Source of the DNA: Qipengyuania xiapuensis
GTDB taxonomy: Bacteria > Pseudomonadota > Alphaproteobacteria > Sphingomonadales > Sphingomonadaceae
DNA length: 64,000 bases
Direction: 5' to 3'
Assembly: GCF_019711395.1 (NCBI RefSeq)
Contig: NZ_JAIGNL010000001.1
Coordinates: 1,116,001 to 1,180,000, forward strand
Position numbers and translations under genes: made by a program
Notes under the pieces: model-generated
The model's database searches: none
Seen by the model: only the letters and a program-made list of their open reading frames with translations
Told to the model about the DNA's origin: nothing
Part shown: positions 1 through 9,983 of the stretch, piece by piece
Numbering within the stretch: the stretch's first letter is position 1
Layout: the number at the start of each line of letters is the position of its first letter

Positions 1-470
1 GCCTTGAAACGGGTCGCACCGCCTGCCTCGACATCATTGAGGTAGATCATGAATGTCCAGGTCCGCTGGCCCGCGACCGAGCAGTATTTCTCCCAGTCCT
101 GACCGTCACGATTGAAGTAGTCGCAATGCGGCTTGAACTCCTGGCCCACATCGTAGCGCTGGCCCTGGAGGGGTTCGCCATAGTCGGGGTCGATTCCGTT
201 GAGCGCGGCGAGCATGGCTTCCAGTTCGCGGACGGCCGGTTCCTCGGCATCGAGGTCGCAGGTCTCGCTCGTGCGGAAATAGCGATCGTCGCCTTCGTCC
301 GCGAGGGTGGAGGGCCTGCGATCCTTCTCGATCAGCGAGATGATCTTTTCGCGCAGCTCCTCGCCCACGAAATCGCGCAGCTGGAAAAGCTCGAGCTTAT
401 CTGTGGGGACCCGTTGTACCCCCGGTTTCGACAGCAACAATTGCGCGGAAGATTCGCCAGGTCCGGTCAT
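1..470 (-). CDS. 2OG-Fe(II) oxygenase, prolyl 4-hydroxylase family (C-terminus beyond window)
   Basis: Reading the complement from an ATG at 470 gives an open frame of 156 codons that runs off the left edge. It begins MTGPGESSAQLLLSKPG. The residues HCDYF (about 120-124) supply the H-x-D half of the iron-binding facial triad of prolyl 4-hydroxylase-like dioxygenases. Around them are the family-typical stretches GQRYDVGQEFKPH and TFMIYLNDVEAGGATRF. The second iron His and the 2-oxoglutarate Arg should lie beyond the window. Enzymes of this family hydroxylate proline or other protein side chains using O2 and 2-oxoglutarate; the substrate here cannot be told. No signal peptide is visible. The family call is solid, the specific role unknown. 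Confidence 0.85.
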   Translation of the reverse strand, partial: MTGPGESSAQLLLSKPGVQRVPTDKLELFQLRDFVGEELREKIISLIEKDRRPSTLADEGDDRYFRTSETCDLDAEEPAVRELEAMLAALNGIDPDYGEPLQGQRYDVGQEFKPHCDYFNRDGQDWEKYCSVAGQRTWTFMIYLNDVEAGGATRFK

Positions 471-604
471 GGCGAGGCAGGATAGAGCCTCAAGGCGCTG
501 TCGCAAGGCGAGAAAGAAAGTTGCGCCAGTTGGCTTGCCTGCGCTTTTTCACTTCCCATTTGAACCTTGTTGTGCAACAGGCACGCGCCGTTGCGCAAGG
601 CGGG

Positions 605-630
605 TTGACGGCCTGCCTCTCGCGTATATG
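605..630 (+). promoter_or_regulatory. Possible promoter for tRNA-His
   Basis: TTGACG at 605-610 and TATATG at 625-630 lie just upstream of the tRNA-His gene. The spacer is only 14 nt, shorter than the usual 16-18, so the true -10 element may differ. Confidence 0.3.
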
Positions 631-663
631 TGCCGCCTTCCCGGCAGCGTTCCGGGGGCGTGT

Positions 664-741
664 GGCGATCGTAGCTCAGTTGGTTAGAGCGCCGGTTTGT
701 GGTACCGGAGGTCGCGGGTTCGAACCCCGTCGATCGCCCCA
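664..741 (+). tRNA. tRNA-His (GTG anticodon)
   Basis: A full cloverleaf can be folded. The acceptor GCGATCG (665-671) pairs with CGATCGC (731-737), followed by T8-A9. The D-arm is GCTCAGTTGGTTAGAGC, and the anticodon loop TTTGTGG carries GTG. The T-loop is GTTCGAA, and the 3' CCA is encoded at 739-741. The extra G at 664 opposite C at 738 is the G-1:C73 pair that marks tRNA-His. Confidence 0.97.
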
Positions 742-796
742 TTTTCTCTATGCTGCACCGGGTCACAAGTTACCTTTCAAGGGGGCGACGAGACCG

Positions 797-1861
<1,065 letters not shown>

Positions 1862-1918
1862 TCCACCTTGCGGCAGGGGGCAGGGGCTGCAATAGGCTGG
1901 CAGCGACGGCTCACACAC

Positions 1919-2641
1919 ATGCACGGTTTCGCAAATCCCAAACGCTTCCTAGCCCTTGCAGGGTGGCTGACGCCGCTCCTGCTTGTCAGTGGTTTTTTCG
2001 TCACCGCGGCGGCGCTTTACTGGGGTTTCACGCAGGTCCCGCCCGATCGCCTCATGGGCGAGACGGTGCGCATCATCTTCATCCACGTGCCCACGGCATG
2101 GCTGGGCATGGGCGGCTGGACCGCGATCGCCATTTCCAGCCTCGTGTTCCTCGTCTGGCGCCACCCGCTTGCCGCCATCGCTGCGCGCGGAGCTGCAGTG
2201 CCGGGCCTCGTGTTCACCCTCGTCTGCCTTGCCACCGGTTCGATCTGGGGCAGGCCGACCTGGGGCACCTGGTGGGTATGGGACGGACGTCTCACCTCGA
2301 TGCTGGTGCTGGCCTTCCTCTACATCGCCTATATCGCGCTCGCGCAGGCAGCCCAGCGCGAGGGTGTTTCGGCGCGGATTCCCGCCATTTTCGGCCTCAT
2401 CGGGGCTATCAACATCCCGATCATCAACCGTAGCGTGGTGTGGTGGAACTCGCTCCACCAACCGCCGAGCATCACGATGGGCAAGAGCGCGATCGACGGC
2501 GTGTTTCTCGCGCCGCTGCTCTTCGCCGTGATCGGGTTTTCGCTCATTTTCGGCGGCGTCGTGCTCGCACGAATGCGGGCCTTGCTCGCCGATATCCAGG
2601 CAGACGCGCGGCTTCGTCGCCGCGCCATGGAGGCCGATTGA
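1919..2641 (+). CDS. ccmC: Heme exporter/heme-handling membrane protein CcmC
   Basis: This 240-residue integral membrane protein has about six helices and belongs to the System I cytochrome c maturation machinery. CcmC presents heme to CcmE in the periplasm. The tryptophan-rich signature (WGTWWVWDGRLTS, about residues 115-127) and the flanking His residues of the family (IFIHVPTAW and NSLHQPPSI) are clear. The start is the ATG at 1919; a longer frame from 1868 lacks family similarity. Its stop overlaps the ccmD start (TGATG at 2639). ccmA and ccmB, which usually precede ccmC, are not here. Confidence 0.95.
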   Translation: MHGFANPKRFLALAGWLTPLLLVSGFFVTAAALYWGFTQVPPDRLMGETVRIIFIHVPTAWLGMGGWTAIAISSLVFLVWRHPLAAIAARGAAVPGLVFTLVCLATGSIWGRPTWGTWWVWDGRLTSMLVLAFLYIAYIALAQAAQREGVSARIPAIFGLIGAINIPIINRSVVWWNSLHQPPSITMGKSAIDGVFLAPLLFAVIGFSLIFGGVVLARMRALLADIQADARLRRRAMEAD

Positions 2642-2796
2642 TGCGTGAAGCACTCGATCAGTGGCTTTTCGTTTACGGAGCCTATGCCTTGGGCATAGGT
2701 GCGACCCTCGCGATGATGGCGTGGAGCTGGCTGGCGATGAAGCGCGCCGAAGCACGCCGTGAGAAGGTTCGTTCGGGTTCGAGAGTGGGCAAATGA
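2641..2796 (+). CDS. ccmD: Heme exporter protein CcmD
   Basis: This 51-residue protein has one transmembrane helix (about residues 12-32) and a basic cytoplasmic tail rich in Arg and Lys. Size, topology and position between ccmC and ccmE identify CcmD. In the known system it assists release of holo-CcmE from the CcmABC complex. It overlaps ccmC by one base and ccmE by four. Confidence 0.9.
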   Translation: MREALDQWLFVYGAYALGIGATLAMMAWSWLAMKRAEARREKVRSGSRVGK

Positions 2797-3254
2797 AGGC
2801 TAAACACCAGCGGCTTGTGCTCGTCGTTCTGGCGCTCATCGCGCTTGTGGGCGCCGGCTTGCTGGCCGCCTATGCGCTGCGCAACCAGGCGAGCTATTTC
2901 TACCTGCCCGAACAGATGCAGGCTGACCCGCCGCAAGTCGGGCAGGCAGTCCGCCTCGGTGGCATGGTTGCCCCCGGTACGGTCGAGATGCAGGCCGACG
3001 GCATCACCGTCACCTTCACCGTGACCGGGCGCGAGGATTCCGCCGTCCCTGTCCGTTTCGCCGGCATCCTGCCGGACCTCTTCCAGGAAGGTTCGGGTGT
3101 CGTGGCGGAAGGGCGTCTGGCAGCAGATGGGACGTTCGAGGCCGACAAGCTGCTCGCCAAGCATGACGAGAATTACGTCCCCCGCGAATTGCAGGACATG
3201 GACGAGCACCAGGCGGCCGAAATGGCGCGAGAGACGACGATAGGAATCGAATGA
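2793..3254 (+). CDS. ccmE: Cytochrome c maturation heme chaperone CcmE
   Basis: A 153-residue periplasmic heme chaperone anchored by an N-terminal helix (about residues 8-28). The OB-fold beta domain follows, with the family stretch VRLGGMVAPGTVEM. The segment LAKHDENYVPREL carries His124, the residue expected to bind heme covalently, and the downstream Tyr128 of the HxxxY motif. It hands heme from CcmC to CcmF. ATGA-type overlaps join it to ccmD and ccmF, indicating translational coupling. Confidence 0.95.
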   Translation: MKAKHQRLVLVVLALIALVGAGLLAAYALRNQASYFYLPEQMQADPPQVGQAVRLGGMVAPGTVEMQADGITVTFTVTGREDSAVPVRFAGILPDLFQEGSGVVAEGRLAADGTFEADKLLAKHDENYVPRELQDMDEHQAAEMARETTIGIE

Positions 3255-5206
3255 TCGCCGAAATCGGTCTCGCCGCGCTGTGGCTTGCAGCCGCGCTTGC
3301 CGCCCTGCAACTCGTGGGAGGGCTCGTGGCGCAGCGCGCCGGGGCGGATGCAGAGATCGCGCGCCTGACGCGTCCGGCAGCCATTCTACAGGGCGGACTG
3401 GTAGCGGTATCCTTCGCGTCGCTGCTCTGGGTGTTCGCGATCACCGACCTGTCGGTAAAGCTCGTCGCGGCCAACTCGCACACCGCCAAGCCGATGATCT
3501 TCAAGCTGTCGGGTGCGTGGGGTAATCACGAGGGCTCGATGCTTCTCTGGGTCACGGTCATGGCGCTCGCGGGCGCCCTGATCGCGGCAGTCGAACGCCG
3601 CCTTCCCGAGAAGACCATGCAGGCGACGCTTGCCGCACAGAGCTTCGTCGCTCTCGGCTTCTACGGTTTCCTGTTGCTCGCCTCGAACCCGTTCGAACGC
3701 CTCGCGCAGCCCGCAGCGGAGGGTCTAGGCCTCAACCCGCTGCTGCAGGACATCGGCCTCGCCTTCCATCCGCCCACGCTTTACATAGGCTATGTCGGAC
3801 TTTCGGTCGCCTTCAGTTTCGCCCTCGGAGCATTGCTGACCAAGCAGGTCACGCCTGACTTCGCCCGGGCAATGCGTCCGTGGATCCTCGGGGCATGGGT
3901 GTTCCTCACGCTCGGCATCACTGCTGGAAGCTACTGGGCCTATTACGAGCTCGGCTGGGGTGGATACTGGTTCTGGGACCCGGTCGAGAACGCCTCGCTC
4001 ATGCCTTGGCTAGCGGCTACTGCACTCCTGCATTCGGCAAGCGTCCTTGCCAGCCGCGATGCCCTGCGCGTCTGGACCATCATGCTCGGCGTGGTCGCCT
4101 TCTCCATGAGCATGCTCGGCACCTTCCTCGTTCGCTCGGGCGTGCTGACCAGTGTCCATGCCTTCGCCGTCGATCCCGAGCGGGGCAGCTTCATCCTGTT
4201 CCTGCTCGCAATCTACATCGGCGGCGCACTTCTTCTTTTCGCCCTGCGTGCAGGCTCGATCAGCGAGGGGGAGCGCTTTTCGGTGGCGAGCCGCGAAGGC
4301 GCGCTGGTGGTCAACAATGTCATGCTGAGCGCGATCCTCGCGGTCGTGCTCCTCGGCACGCTCTATCCGCTGCTGACCGAGGCGTTCGACGTCCGTGTGT
4401 CGGTGGGTCCGCCCTATTTCAATCCGGTCAGTGCCATTTTCGTCTTCCCGATGCTGGCCATCATGGCGGTCGGGCCGCTGCTGCGCTGGCGGCGCGACAG
4501 TTGGGGACGGATTTCGAAGGAGGTTGCACTGCTGGTCGCGCTCCTGCTGGCGGCGCTCGTGCTGTTCGGCCTGCTCGCCGAGGTCGCGATACTCCCGCTG
4601 CTGGGCCTTGCCTTTGCGATCACGCTGGGCGTCGCAAGTTTCCTTCCGCTCAGGGGCCGTAGCCTGCGCCGTGCTCCGCTTTCGCTGTGGGGTATGGTGC
4701 TGGCGCATTTCGGCCTCGCTGTCGCGCTGCTCGGCATGGCGAGCGAAAGTGCATTCTCCACGGAGAAACTGGCTGCGCTGGGCGAGGGCGACGTAACCAG
4801 TGTCGGACCGTGGGAAGTCACGCTCGAAGCCGTCGAGCCGGTCGCAGGCCCCAACTGGACCGCGCTGTCGGGCCGCATGCAGGTTAGCTACTCTGGCGGC
4901 GAGCCGGTCGAGATAAATCCCCAATCACGAAACTTCTGGGCGCCGGCACAACAGACAGCCGAAAGCGTGCTCCTGACCCGCTGGAACGGGCAGCTCTATG
5001 CCGTCATCGGAACGCAGGCACCCGACGGTCGCTGGCAGGTACGCCTCTGGTGGAAGCCGCTGGTTACGCTGATCTGGTACGGTGGCATGCTGATCGCGCT
5101 GGGCGGTATCCTCGCTCTGATCGGGCGGGTCCGCAGCGATCTCCGCAGGCGTTCGGCGAAACGAAAGGGCGCCGCGCGTCGCCTCGAGATGGAGACCGTC
5201 AAATGA
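3251..5206 (+). CDS. ccmF: Cytochrome c heme lyase subunit CcmF
   Basis: This 651-residue polytopic protein is the core of the holocytochrome c synthetase that attaches heme to CxxCH motifs. The WWD-type signature is visible as GWGGYWFWDPVENAS at about residues 235-249. Conserved His-containing segments such as GNHEGSMLLW and AFHPPTLYIGYVG also match the family. A soluble periplasmic segment (about 500-600) precedes the last helix. Length is typical. It overlaps ccmE and ccmG by four bases each. Confidence 0.97.
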   Translation: MIAEIGLAALWLAAALAALQLVGGLVAQRAGADAEIARLTRPAAILQGGLVAVSFASLLWVFAITDLSVKLVAANSHTAKPMIFKLSGAWGNHEGSMLLWVTVMALAGALIAAVERRLPEKTMQATLAAQSFVALGFYGFLLLASNPFERLAQPAAEGLGLNPLLQDIGLAFHPPTLYIGYVGLSVAFSFALGALLTKQVTPDFARAMRPWILGAWVFLTLGITAGSYWAYYELGWGGYWFWDPVENASLMPWLAATALLHSASVLASRDALRVWTIMLGVVAFSMSMLGTFLVRSGVLTSVHAFAVDPERGSFILFLLAIYIGGALLLFALRAGSISEGERFSVASREGALVVNNVMLSAILAVVLLGTLYPLLTEAFDVRVSVGPPYFNPVSAIFVFPMLAIMAVGPLLRWRRDSWGRISKEVALLVALLLAALVLFGLLAEVAILPLLGLAFAITLGVASFLPLRGRSLRRAPLSLWGMVLAHFGLAVALLGMASESAFSTEKLAALGEGDVTSVGPWEVTLEAVEPVAGPNWTALSGRMQVSYSGGEPVEINPQSRNFWAPAQQTAESVLLTRWNGQLYAVIGTQAPDGRWQVRLWWKPLVTLIWYGGMLIALGGILALIGRVRSDLRRRSAKRKGAARRLEMETVK

Positions 5207-5730
5207 GCTGGCGCCTCTGGCTACCCCTGCTGCTGTTTTCCGGCTTCCTCGGCCTCGCGGCCTACCAGCTGACGCAGGAGAAGGACCAAACCATCGAAAG
5301 CCGGATGGTGGGCAATGAACTGCCCTATTTCGAGCTTCCCTCTGCTTTCGAGGGCGAACCCGCCGTCAACAGCGCCTATTTCCAGCAGGGAGGCCCGAAG
5401 CTTCTCAACATCTGGGCCAGCTGGTGTCTGCCCTGCATTGCCGAAGCTCCCCAGCTGGAGGCGCTGAAGGAAGGGGGCGCTGAGATCGTCGGCGTGGCGA
5501 TCCGCGACCGGCCCGAGGATATCGAGCGGTTCCTCGCCCAGCACGGCAATCCCTACAGCCGTATCGGCCGCGACGACCTGTCCGAAGTGCAGCTTGCGAT
5601 CGGCTCCTCCGGCGTGCCGGAAACCTTCGTCGTCGATGGCGAGGGCAGGATCCGTTACCAGCATATCGGCGACGTCCGCGCTTCGGACGTTCCCCTGTTG
5701 CTCGAAGAACTGCGCAAGGCCGGCGAATGA
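5203..5730 (+). CDS. ccmG: Thiol:disulfide interchange protein CcmG/DsbE
   Basis: A 175-residue membrane-anchored thioredoxin-like protein that reduces apocytochrome c cysteines before heme attachment. The N-terminal helix spans about residues 5-22. The active site WASWCLPC places the redox cysteines at 75 and 78. The cis-Pro loop (SSGVPETFVVD) is present near 145. The CLPC dipeptide differs from the common CPxC form of CcmG; similar variants occur in the family. It overlaps ccmF and ccmH. Confidence 0.93.
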   Translation: MSWRLWLPLLLFSGFLGLAAYQLTQEKDQTIESRMVGNELPYFELPSAFEGEPAVNSAYFQQGGPKLLNIWASWCLPCIAEAPQLEALKEGGAEIVGVAIRDRPEDIERFLAQHGNPYSRIGRDDLSEVQLAIGSSGVPETFVVDGEGRIRYQHIGDVRASDVPLLLEELRKAGE

Positions 5731-6131
5731 GACTTCTCGCGGGCCTTCTCATGGCACTGGCCGCATTGCCGCTGGCCGCGCAGCAGACGCTGCCGCCCGC
5801 ACCCTATGCTTATCGCCAGCTCGAAGACCCGGCGCAGGAAGCACAGGCGCAGGAGCTGATGGAGACGCTGCGCTGCCTCACCTGCCAGTCGCAGTCGATT
5901 GCCGACAGCGATGCGCCGATGGCCGGCGACATGCGCCACCAGGTGCGCATCCGCATCGCGGCTGGCGAGGAGCCGGAGGAAATCCGCAGCTGGCTGATGG
6001 AGCGCTATGGCGACTACGTGAGCTACGAGCCGGTCATGAGCGCATCCACCTGGCCGCTTTTCGCCATACCCTTGCTGCTGGTGCTGATTGCTGCGGCGAT
6101 CTTCTGGCGCCGTTTCAGGAAGCGCGCATGA
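5727..6131 (+). CDS. ccmH: Cytochrome c-type biogenesis protein CcmH (Ccl2 type)
   Basis: A 134-residue protein with a cleavable signal peptide (about residues 1-18), the family motif LRCLTCQSQSI (Cys50/Cys53), and a C-terminal anchor helix (about 108-126). This is the short, N-terminal-domain form of CcmH; the TPR half found in E. coli CcmH is a separate gene here (the next one). It works with CcmG to keep apocytochrome cysteines reduced. Confidence 0.94.
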   Translation: MRLLAGLLMALAALPLAAQQTLPPAPYAYRQLEDPAQEAQAQELMETLRCLTCQSQSIADSDAPMAGDMRHQVRIRIAAGEEPEEIRSWLMERYGDYVSYEPVMSASTWPLFAIPLLLVLIAAAIFWRRFRKRA

Positions 6132-6775
6132 GCTGGGCTCTGGTCATAGGCCTTGCCGCCATCACCTTCGGTGCCGCGGCATTTCTCCTGAAGGTCGGGA
6201 AGGGCGGCTGGTCGCTGCTCGGCGCGACCTTGCTCTTCGGTCTTGCTGGCTACGGGCTGCAGGGCTCGCCCGGCCAGCCCGCTGCGCCCGGCGCATTTTC
6301 GGCCGAGCAGCCGGTGGACGGCGAGCTCCTTGTCACTGCGCGCCGCGAATATTTCGACAGCACGCAGCTGCCTTCACGCTGGATCATGACGGGTGACGGC
6401 TTCGCGCGGCGCGGAGATTTCGAGCAGGCCGCCGGTTTCTATCGCAGCGCGACCGAGGAAAACCCGCGCGACCTCGAGGCATGGATAGCTCTGGGTATTG
6501 CCCTCGTGGAACATGGCGAGGGCAACCTGACCCCTGCTGCGCTCTATGCATTCGAGCGTGCCGAGGCTCTCGATGGCTCCAACGGCGGTGCGCGGTATTT
6601 TCTCGGCCTGTCCTGGTTGCGGGCAGGCCAGCCATTGCGTACGCGCGAATTGTGGATCGAGGCGCTCGAGAATGCGCCCGAGGATGCCACATGGCGCGAG
6701 TCGCTGATCCTTCGCCTCCTGCGCCTCGACGCAATGCTCGGCATAACGCCGCCCCGCGAAGAGACAGGCGAGTAG
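6128..6775 (+). CDS. TPR protein of the ccm operon (CcmI/CycH-like)
   Basis: A 215-residue protein with two N-terminal helices (about residues 3-20 and 28-42), followed by a periplasmic part with TPR-like repeats (about 90-190). Examples are RGDFEQAAGFYRSATEENP and GGARYFLGLSWLRAGQP. Position directly after ccmH, with a four-base overlap, and the TPR content match CcmI/CycH, which chaperones apocytochrome c to the CcmFH lyase. It is shorter than many CcmI proteins, so the name is by architecture and context. Confidence 0.75.
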   Translation: MSWALVIGLAAITFGAAAFLLKVGKGGWSLLGATLLFGLAGYGLQGSPGQPAAPGAFSAEQPVDGELLVTARREYFDSTQLPSRWIMTGDGFARRGDFEQAAGFYRSATEENPRDLEAWIALGIALVEHGEGNLTPAALYAFERAEALDGSNGGARYFLGLSWLRAGQPLRTRELWIEALENAPEDATWRESLILRLLRLDAMLGITPPREETGE

Positions 6776-6894
6776 GCGGGAGTCTACCTTGTGTTGCGGT
6801 GGCCCTTCCTTGGTGCTAAGCGCCGCGACCTTGCACGGGGGATAGCCCCGCAGATGCAGGTTTTGGACGCCATGCGGCAGGAATACGCCACCAT

Positions 6895-8832
6895 ATGAGC
6901 ACGGCCAACGCGCCGGACGCAGCACCGCCCGCAGGTGGTGAAACCTCGCATGGCGGTGGCCATGGTGGGTCGAAGGCCGCGCTTGCGGTCGGCGCGATCG
7001 GCATCGTCTTCGGCGACATCGGCACGAGCCCGCTGTACGCCTTCCGCGAAACCTTCGCCGGTGCTGCGAATATCGCGATCGACCGGATGCACGTTCTCGG
7101 CGTCGTCAGCCTGATCTTCTGGTCAATGGTGATCGTCGTGGCGCTGCAATACGTCACCATCCTGATGCGTGCGGACAACAAGGGGCAGGGCGGCAGCCTT
7201 GCGCTGGTCGCGCTGCTTAGCCGCCACATGGGCAAGTCCAAATGGGGCTGGCTGGTGGTGCTTCTGGGGGTCTTTGCGACCTCGCTGTTCTATGGCGACA
7301 GCATGATCACGCCCGCAATCTCGGTCCTGTCGGCCGTGGAAGGGCTGACAGTGGTCAATCACACGCTCGATCCGATGGTTATCCCGATCGCGCTGGTGCT
7401 GCTGGTCATCCTGTTCGTGTTGCAAAGCCGGGGGACGGCAAAGGTCGGCGCGCTGTTCGCGCCAGTGATGATCGTCTGGTTCACGACCCTTGCTGCGCTG
7501 GGCCTGAACCAGATCTTCCAGCATCCCGAGATCCTCTACGCGCTGAACCCCTATTATGCGGTGATGTTCTTCGTCACCGACGGCTTCGTCGCTTTCCTCG
7601 CGATGGGCGCCGTCGTGCTGGCCGTAACGGGCTCCGAAGCGCTTTATTCGGACATGGGCCATTTCGGCCGCGGCCCGATGCGCCTCTCGTGGTTTGGCTT
7701 CGTTATGCCGTGCCTCCTGCTAAACTACTTCGGTCAGGGCGCGATGATTGCCAGCCTTCCGCCCGAGCAGGCGGCAGAGGTCGTGAAGAGCCCGTTCTTC
7801 CTGCTTGCGAGCGAGGAATATCGCCTTCCGCTGGTGATCCTCGCGACCGTGGCAACCTTCATCGCCAGCCAGGCGGTGATCTCGGGCGCCTTCAGCATCA
7901 CCCACCAGGCCATGCAGCTAGGTTTCATGCCGCGTCTCTCGATCCGCCACACCAGCGAGACCGAAGCGGGCCAGATCTACATCCCGGTCGTGAACTGGGC
8001 GCTGATGGTCGCCGTGATCATCCTCGTGCTGACCTTCCAGAGCTCGTCGAACCTCGCCGGGGCATACGGCATCGCGGTGACGGGCGCGGTCACCATCGAC
8101 ACGCTGCTGATGGGCGTATTGTTCGTCGGCGTATGGAAGTGGAAGTGGTGGTACGCAGCGCCAGTGGTGATCTTCTTTCTGATCATCGACGGTGCGTATT
8201 TCGCGGCGAACCTGTTCAAGGTGCCTGATGGCGGCTGGTTCCCGCTTGTCGTCGGCCTGATCGCCTTTACCTTGCTCACCACATGGGCACGCGGTCGCAA
8301 GCTGATGCGCGAGCGCATGCACGAGACGGCTCTGCCGATCGAAATCTTCGCCAAGAGCGCAAAGAACTCCGCCACGCGCGTTCCCGGCACCGCCATCTTC
8401 ATGGCCAGCCAGACCGCGGGCGTGCCATCCGCGCTGCTGCACAACATCAAGCACAACAAGGTCCTCCACGAACGCGTGGTGATCCTGACCGTGCTGATTG
8501 CCGATGCGCCCTATGTCGATGCCGACGAGCGCTGCGAAATCCACGACCTCGGTGACGGTTTCTACCGCGCCGTGCTGCACTATGGCTTCATGCAGGAGAC
8601 CAACGTGCCGCAGGGGCTGAAGGAAATGGAACGCTGCGGCGGCGAGTTCGACATGATGCACACCAGCTTCTTCCTCAGCCGCCAGACGCTGCTGCCCAGC
8701 GACAAGCCGGGCATGCCCATCTGGCGCGAGAAGATCTTCGCCTGGATGCTCCGCAATGCGGCGACGGCGATGGATTTCTTCCGCCTTCCGACCAACCGCG
8801 TGGTCGAACTGGGCAGCCAGGTCGAAATCTAG
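6895..8832 (+). CDS. kup: KUP family potassium uptake protein
   Basis: A 645-residue low-affinity K+ (K+/H+ symport) transporter. The N-terminal signature [20 protein letters not shown] is at about residues 36-55, and about twelve helices extend to residue 460. The C-terminal cytoplasmic tail contains the family segment [17 protein letters not shown] Gly/His-rich N-terminal stretch ([14 protein letters not shown]) precedes helix 1. The gene is apparently monocistronic and converges on the GNAT gene with an eight-base gap. Confidence 0.96.
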   Translation: MSTANAPDAAPPAGGETSHGGGHGGSKAALAVGAIGIVFGDIGTSPLYAFRETFAGAANIAIDRMHVLGVVSLIFWSMVIVVALQYVTILMRADNKGQGGSLALVALLSRHMGKSKWGWLVVLLGVFATSLFYGDSMITPAISVLSAVEGLTVVNHTLDPMVIPIALVLLVILFVLQSRGTAKVGALFAPVMIVWFTTLAALGLNQIFQHPEILYALNPYYAVMFFVTDGFVAFLAMGAVVLAVTGSEALYSDMGHFGRGPMRLSWFGFVMPCLLLNYFGQGAMIASLPPEQAAEVVKSPFFLLASEEYRLPLVILATVATFIASQAVISGAFSITHQAMQLGFMPRLSIRHTSETEAGQIYIPVVNWALMVAVIILVLTFQSSSNLAGAYGIAVTGAVTIDTLLMGVLFVGVWKWKWWYAAPVVIFFLIIDGAYFAANLFKVPDGGWFPLVVGLIAFTLLTTWARGRKLMRERMHETALPIEIFAKSAKNSATRVPGTAIFMASQTAGVPSALLHNIKHNKVLHERVVILTVLIADAPYVDADERCEIHDLGDGFYRAVLHYGFMQETNVPQGLKEMERCGGEFDMMHTSFFLSRQTLLPSDKPGMPIWREKIFAWMLRNAATAMDFFRLPTNRVVELGSQVEI

Positions 8833-8839
8833 CGGGCCC

Positions 8840-9316
8840 TCAGGCCAGCACTTTCTCCATCTCGGCGCGCTCGAAGCTCTGCTCGCCGATGTGGACGACC
8901 TGCTGTTCCACCACGGTGAAGCCCATCCTTGCGAAGGCAGGTTGCGCCATCAGGCTGGCGTGGACCCATAGGCGCTGCTCCCCCTTCTCGCGGGCCTTCT
9001 GTTCGATCGCCTCGAACATGCGGCGGAAAAGGCCGCTCCCCTGCGCAGCGGGCCGGATATAGGCGAAGTCGATATAGCCCTCCGCATCGAGGCTCATGAA
9101 GCCGAGCGTTTCGCCTTCCGGGTTTCGAGCCTGGATCACGTCCTGACGGGCTAGGCGCTCGTCCCATGCATCGCCGCTGCGACGTTCGGGGACCCAGGCG
9201 GCGCGCTGCGCCTCGCTGTACTTGCTGGGGCCGTTGCGCACGGCGTCGTACATCACGTCGGCAAGCGTGGCATGATCGGCCTGCGTGGCCCAATGCAGTT
9301 CGATATGATCGGTCAT
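8840..9316 (-). CDS. GNAT family N-acetyltransferase
   Basis: A 158-residue acetyltransferase starting at ATG 9316 (MTDHIELHWATQADH). The acetyl-CoA-binding segment IRPAAQGSGLFRRMFEAIE (about residues 93-111) fits the R/Q-x-x-G-x-G/A pattern of GNAT motif A, and a typical C-terminal LMAQPAFARMGFTVVEQ follows. The substrate is unknown. It is the last gene of the minus-strand dapF-mtaB-ftsY-yciB run, 31 nt after yciB. Confidence 0.85.
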   Translation of the reverse strand: MTDHIELHWATQADHATLADVMYDAVRNGPSKYSEAQRAAWVPERRSGDAWDERLARQDVIQARNPEGETLGFMSLDAEGYIDFAYIRPAAQGSGLFRRMFEAIEQKAREKGEQRLWVHASLMAQPAFARMGFTVVEQQVVHIGEQSFERAEMEKVLA

Positions 9317-9347
9317 CGGCGGCTCACTAGCGAGCCGCCCTGCAAGT

Positions 9348-9983
9348 TCAACCCGTCGGGGGTTCATCCTTCAGCACTTCGTCCGTGTCATCCAGCGACA
9401 GCCCGTGCTTCAGCAGCATCGGGATCTGTGTGAAGGTGAAGAGGAAGGTCAGCGGCAGGAACACCCACAGCTTCGCCCAGAGCCAGCTTTCGAAGCTCAT
9501 CGTGCGGACCATCACCTCGTTAAGCGCGGCGAGGAAGACGAAGAAGAAGCCCCAATTGCGCGAAAGCTTGAGCCAGCCCTCGTGAGTCACGCCCTCGAAG
9601 GCGGCTTCCAGCAGGACCTGCAGCCATGCGCGATCGCGCAGCCAGCCAATGATCAGCACGGCGCCGAACATCAGGTAGATCGCGGTCGGCTTGAACTGGA
9701 TGAAGCGTTCGTCCTGAAGCCAGATCGTCAGTGCGCCGAAGCCGATGATCAGCGTGGTGGAGAGGATCAGCATCGGGCTGACCTTGCCGAACTTCCACTT
9801 GCTGAACGCTAGCGCGAAGACAGCGGCGACCATGAAGGCGCCCGTGCCCGAAATGACCGCGGCGATCTCGCTACCGCCTTCGGGCTGTGAGAACTTGTAG
9901 ACGCCGAGGAAGACCAGCAGCGGGCCGTAGTCGACCAGCGTGTGCAGCCAGCCGGTGGGTTTCTTCTCGCCAGCCTCGCTCAT
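9348..9983 (-). CDS. yciB: Inner membrane-spanning protein YciB (septation protein A)
   Basis: This 211-residue membrane protein has about six predicted helices. The family stretch VDYGPLLVFLGVYKF is near residues 18-32, and conserved KPTAIYLMFGAVLI and EVMVRTMSFESWLWAK segments follow. YciB/IspA proteins affect cell-envelope synthesis and division in other bacteria. The ATG shares one base with the ftsY stop codon (TGATG), so it is probably translated with ftsY. Confidence 0.93.
   Translation of the reverse strand: MSEAGEKKPTGWLHTLVDYGPLLVFLGVYKFSQPEGGSEIAAVISGTGAFMVAAVFALAFSKWKFGKVSPMLILSTTLIIGFGALTIWLQDERFIQFKPTAIYLMFGAVLIIGWLRDRAWLQVLLEAAFEGVTHEGWLKLSRNWGFFFVFLAALNEVMVRTMSFESWLWAKLWVFLPLTFLFTFTQIPMLLKHGLSLDDTDEVLKDEPPTG

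Noticed and set aside
521..796. N-terminal extension of the amino-acid dehydrogenase frame
   Set aside because: The extended frame runs straight through the tRNA-His gene and has no family similarity; the ATG at 797 is the natural start.
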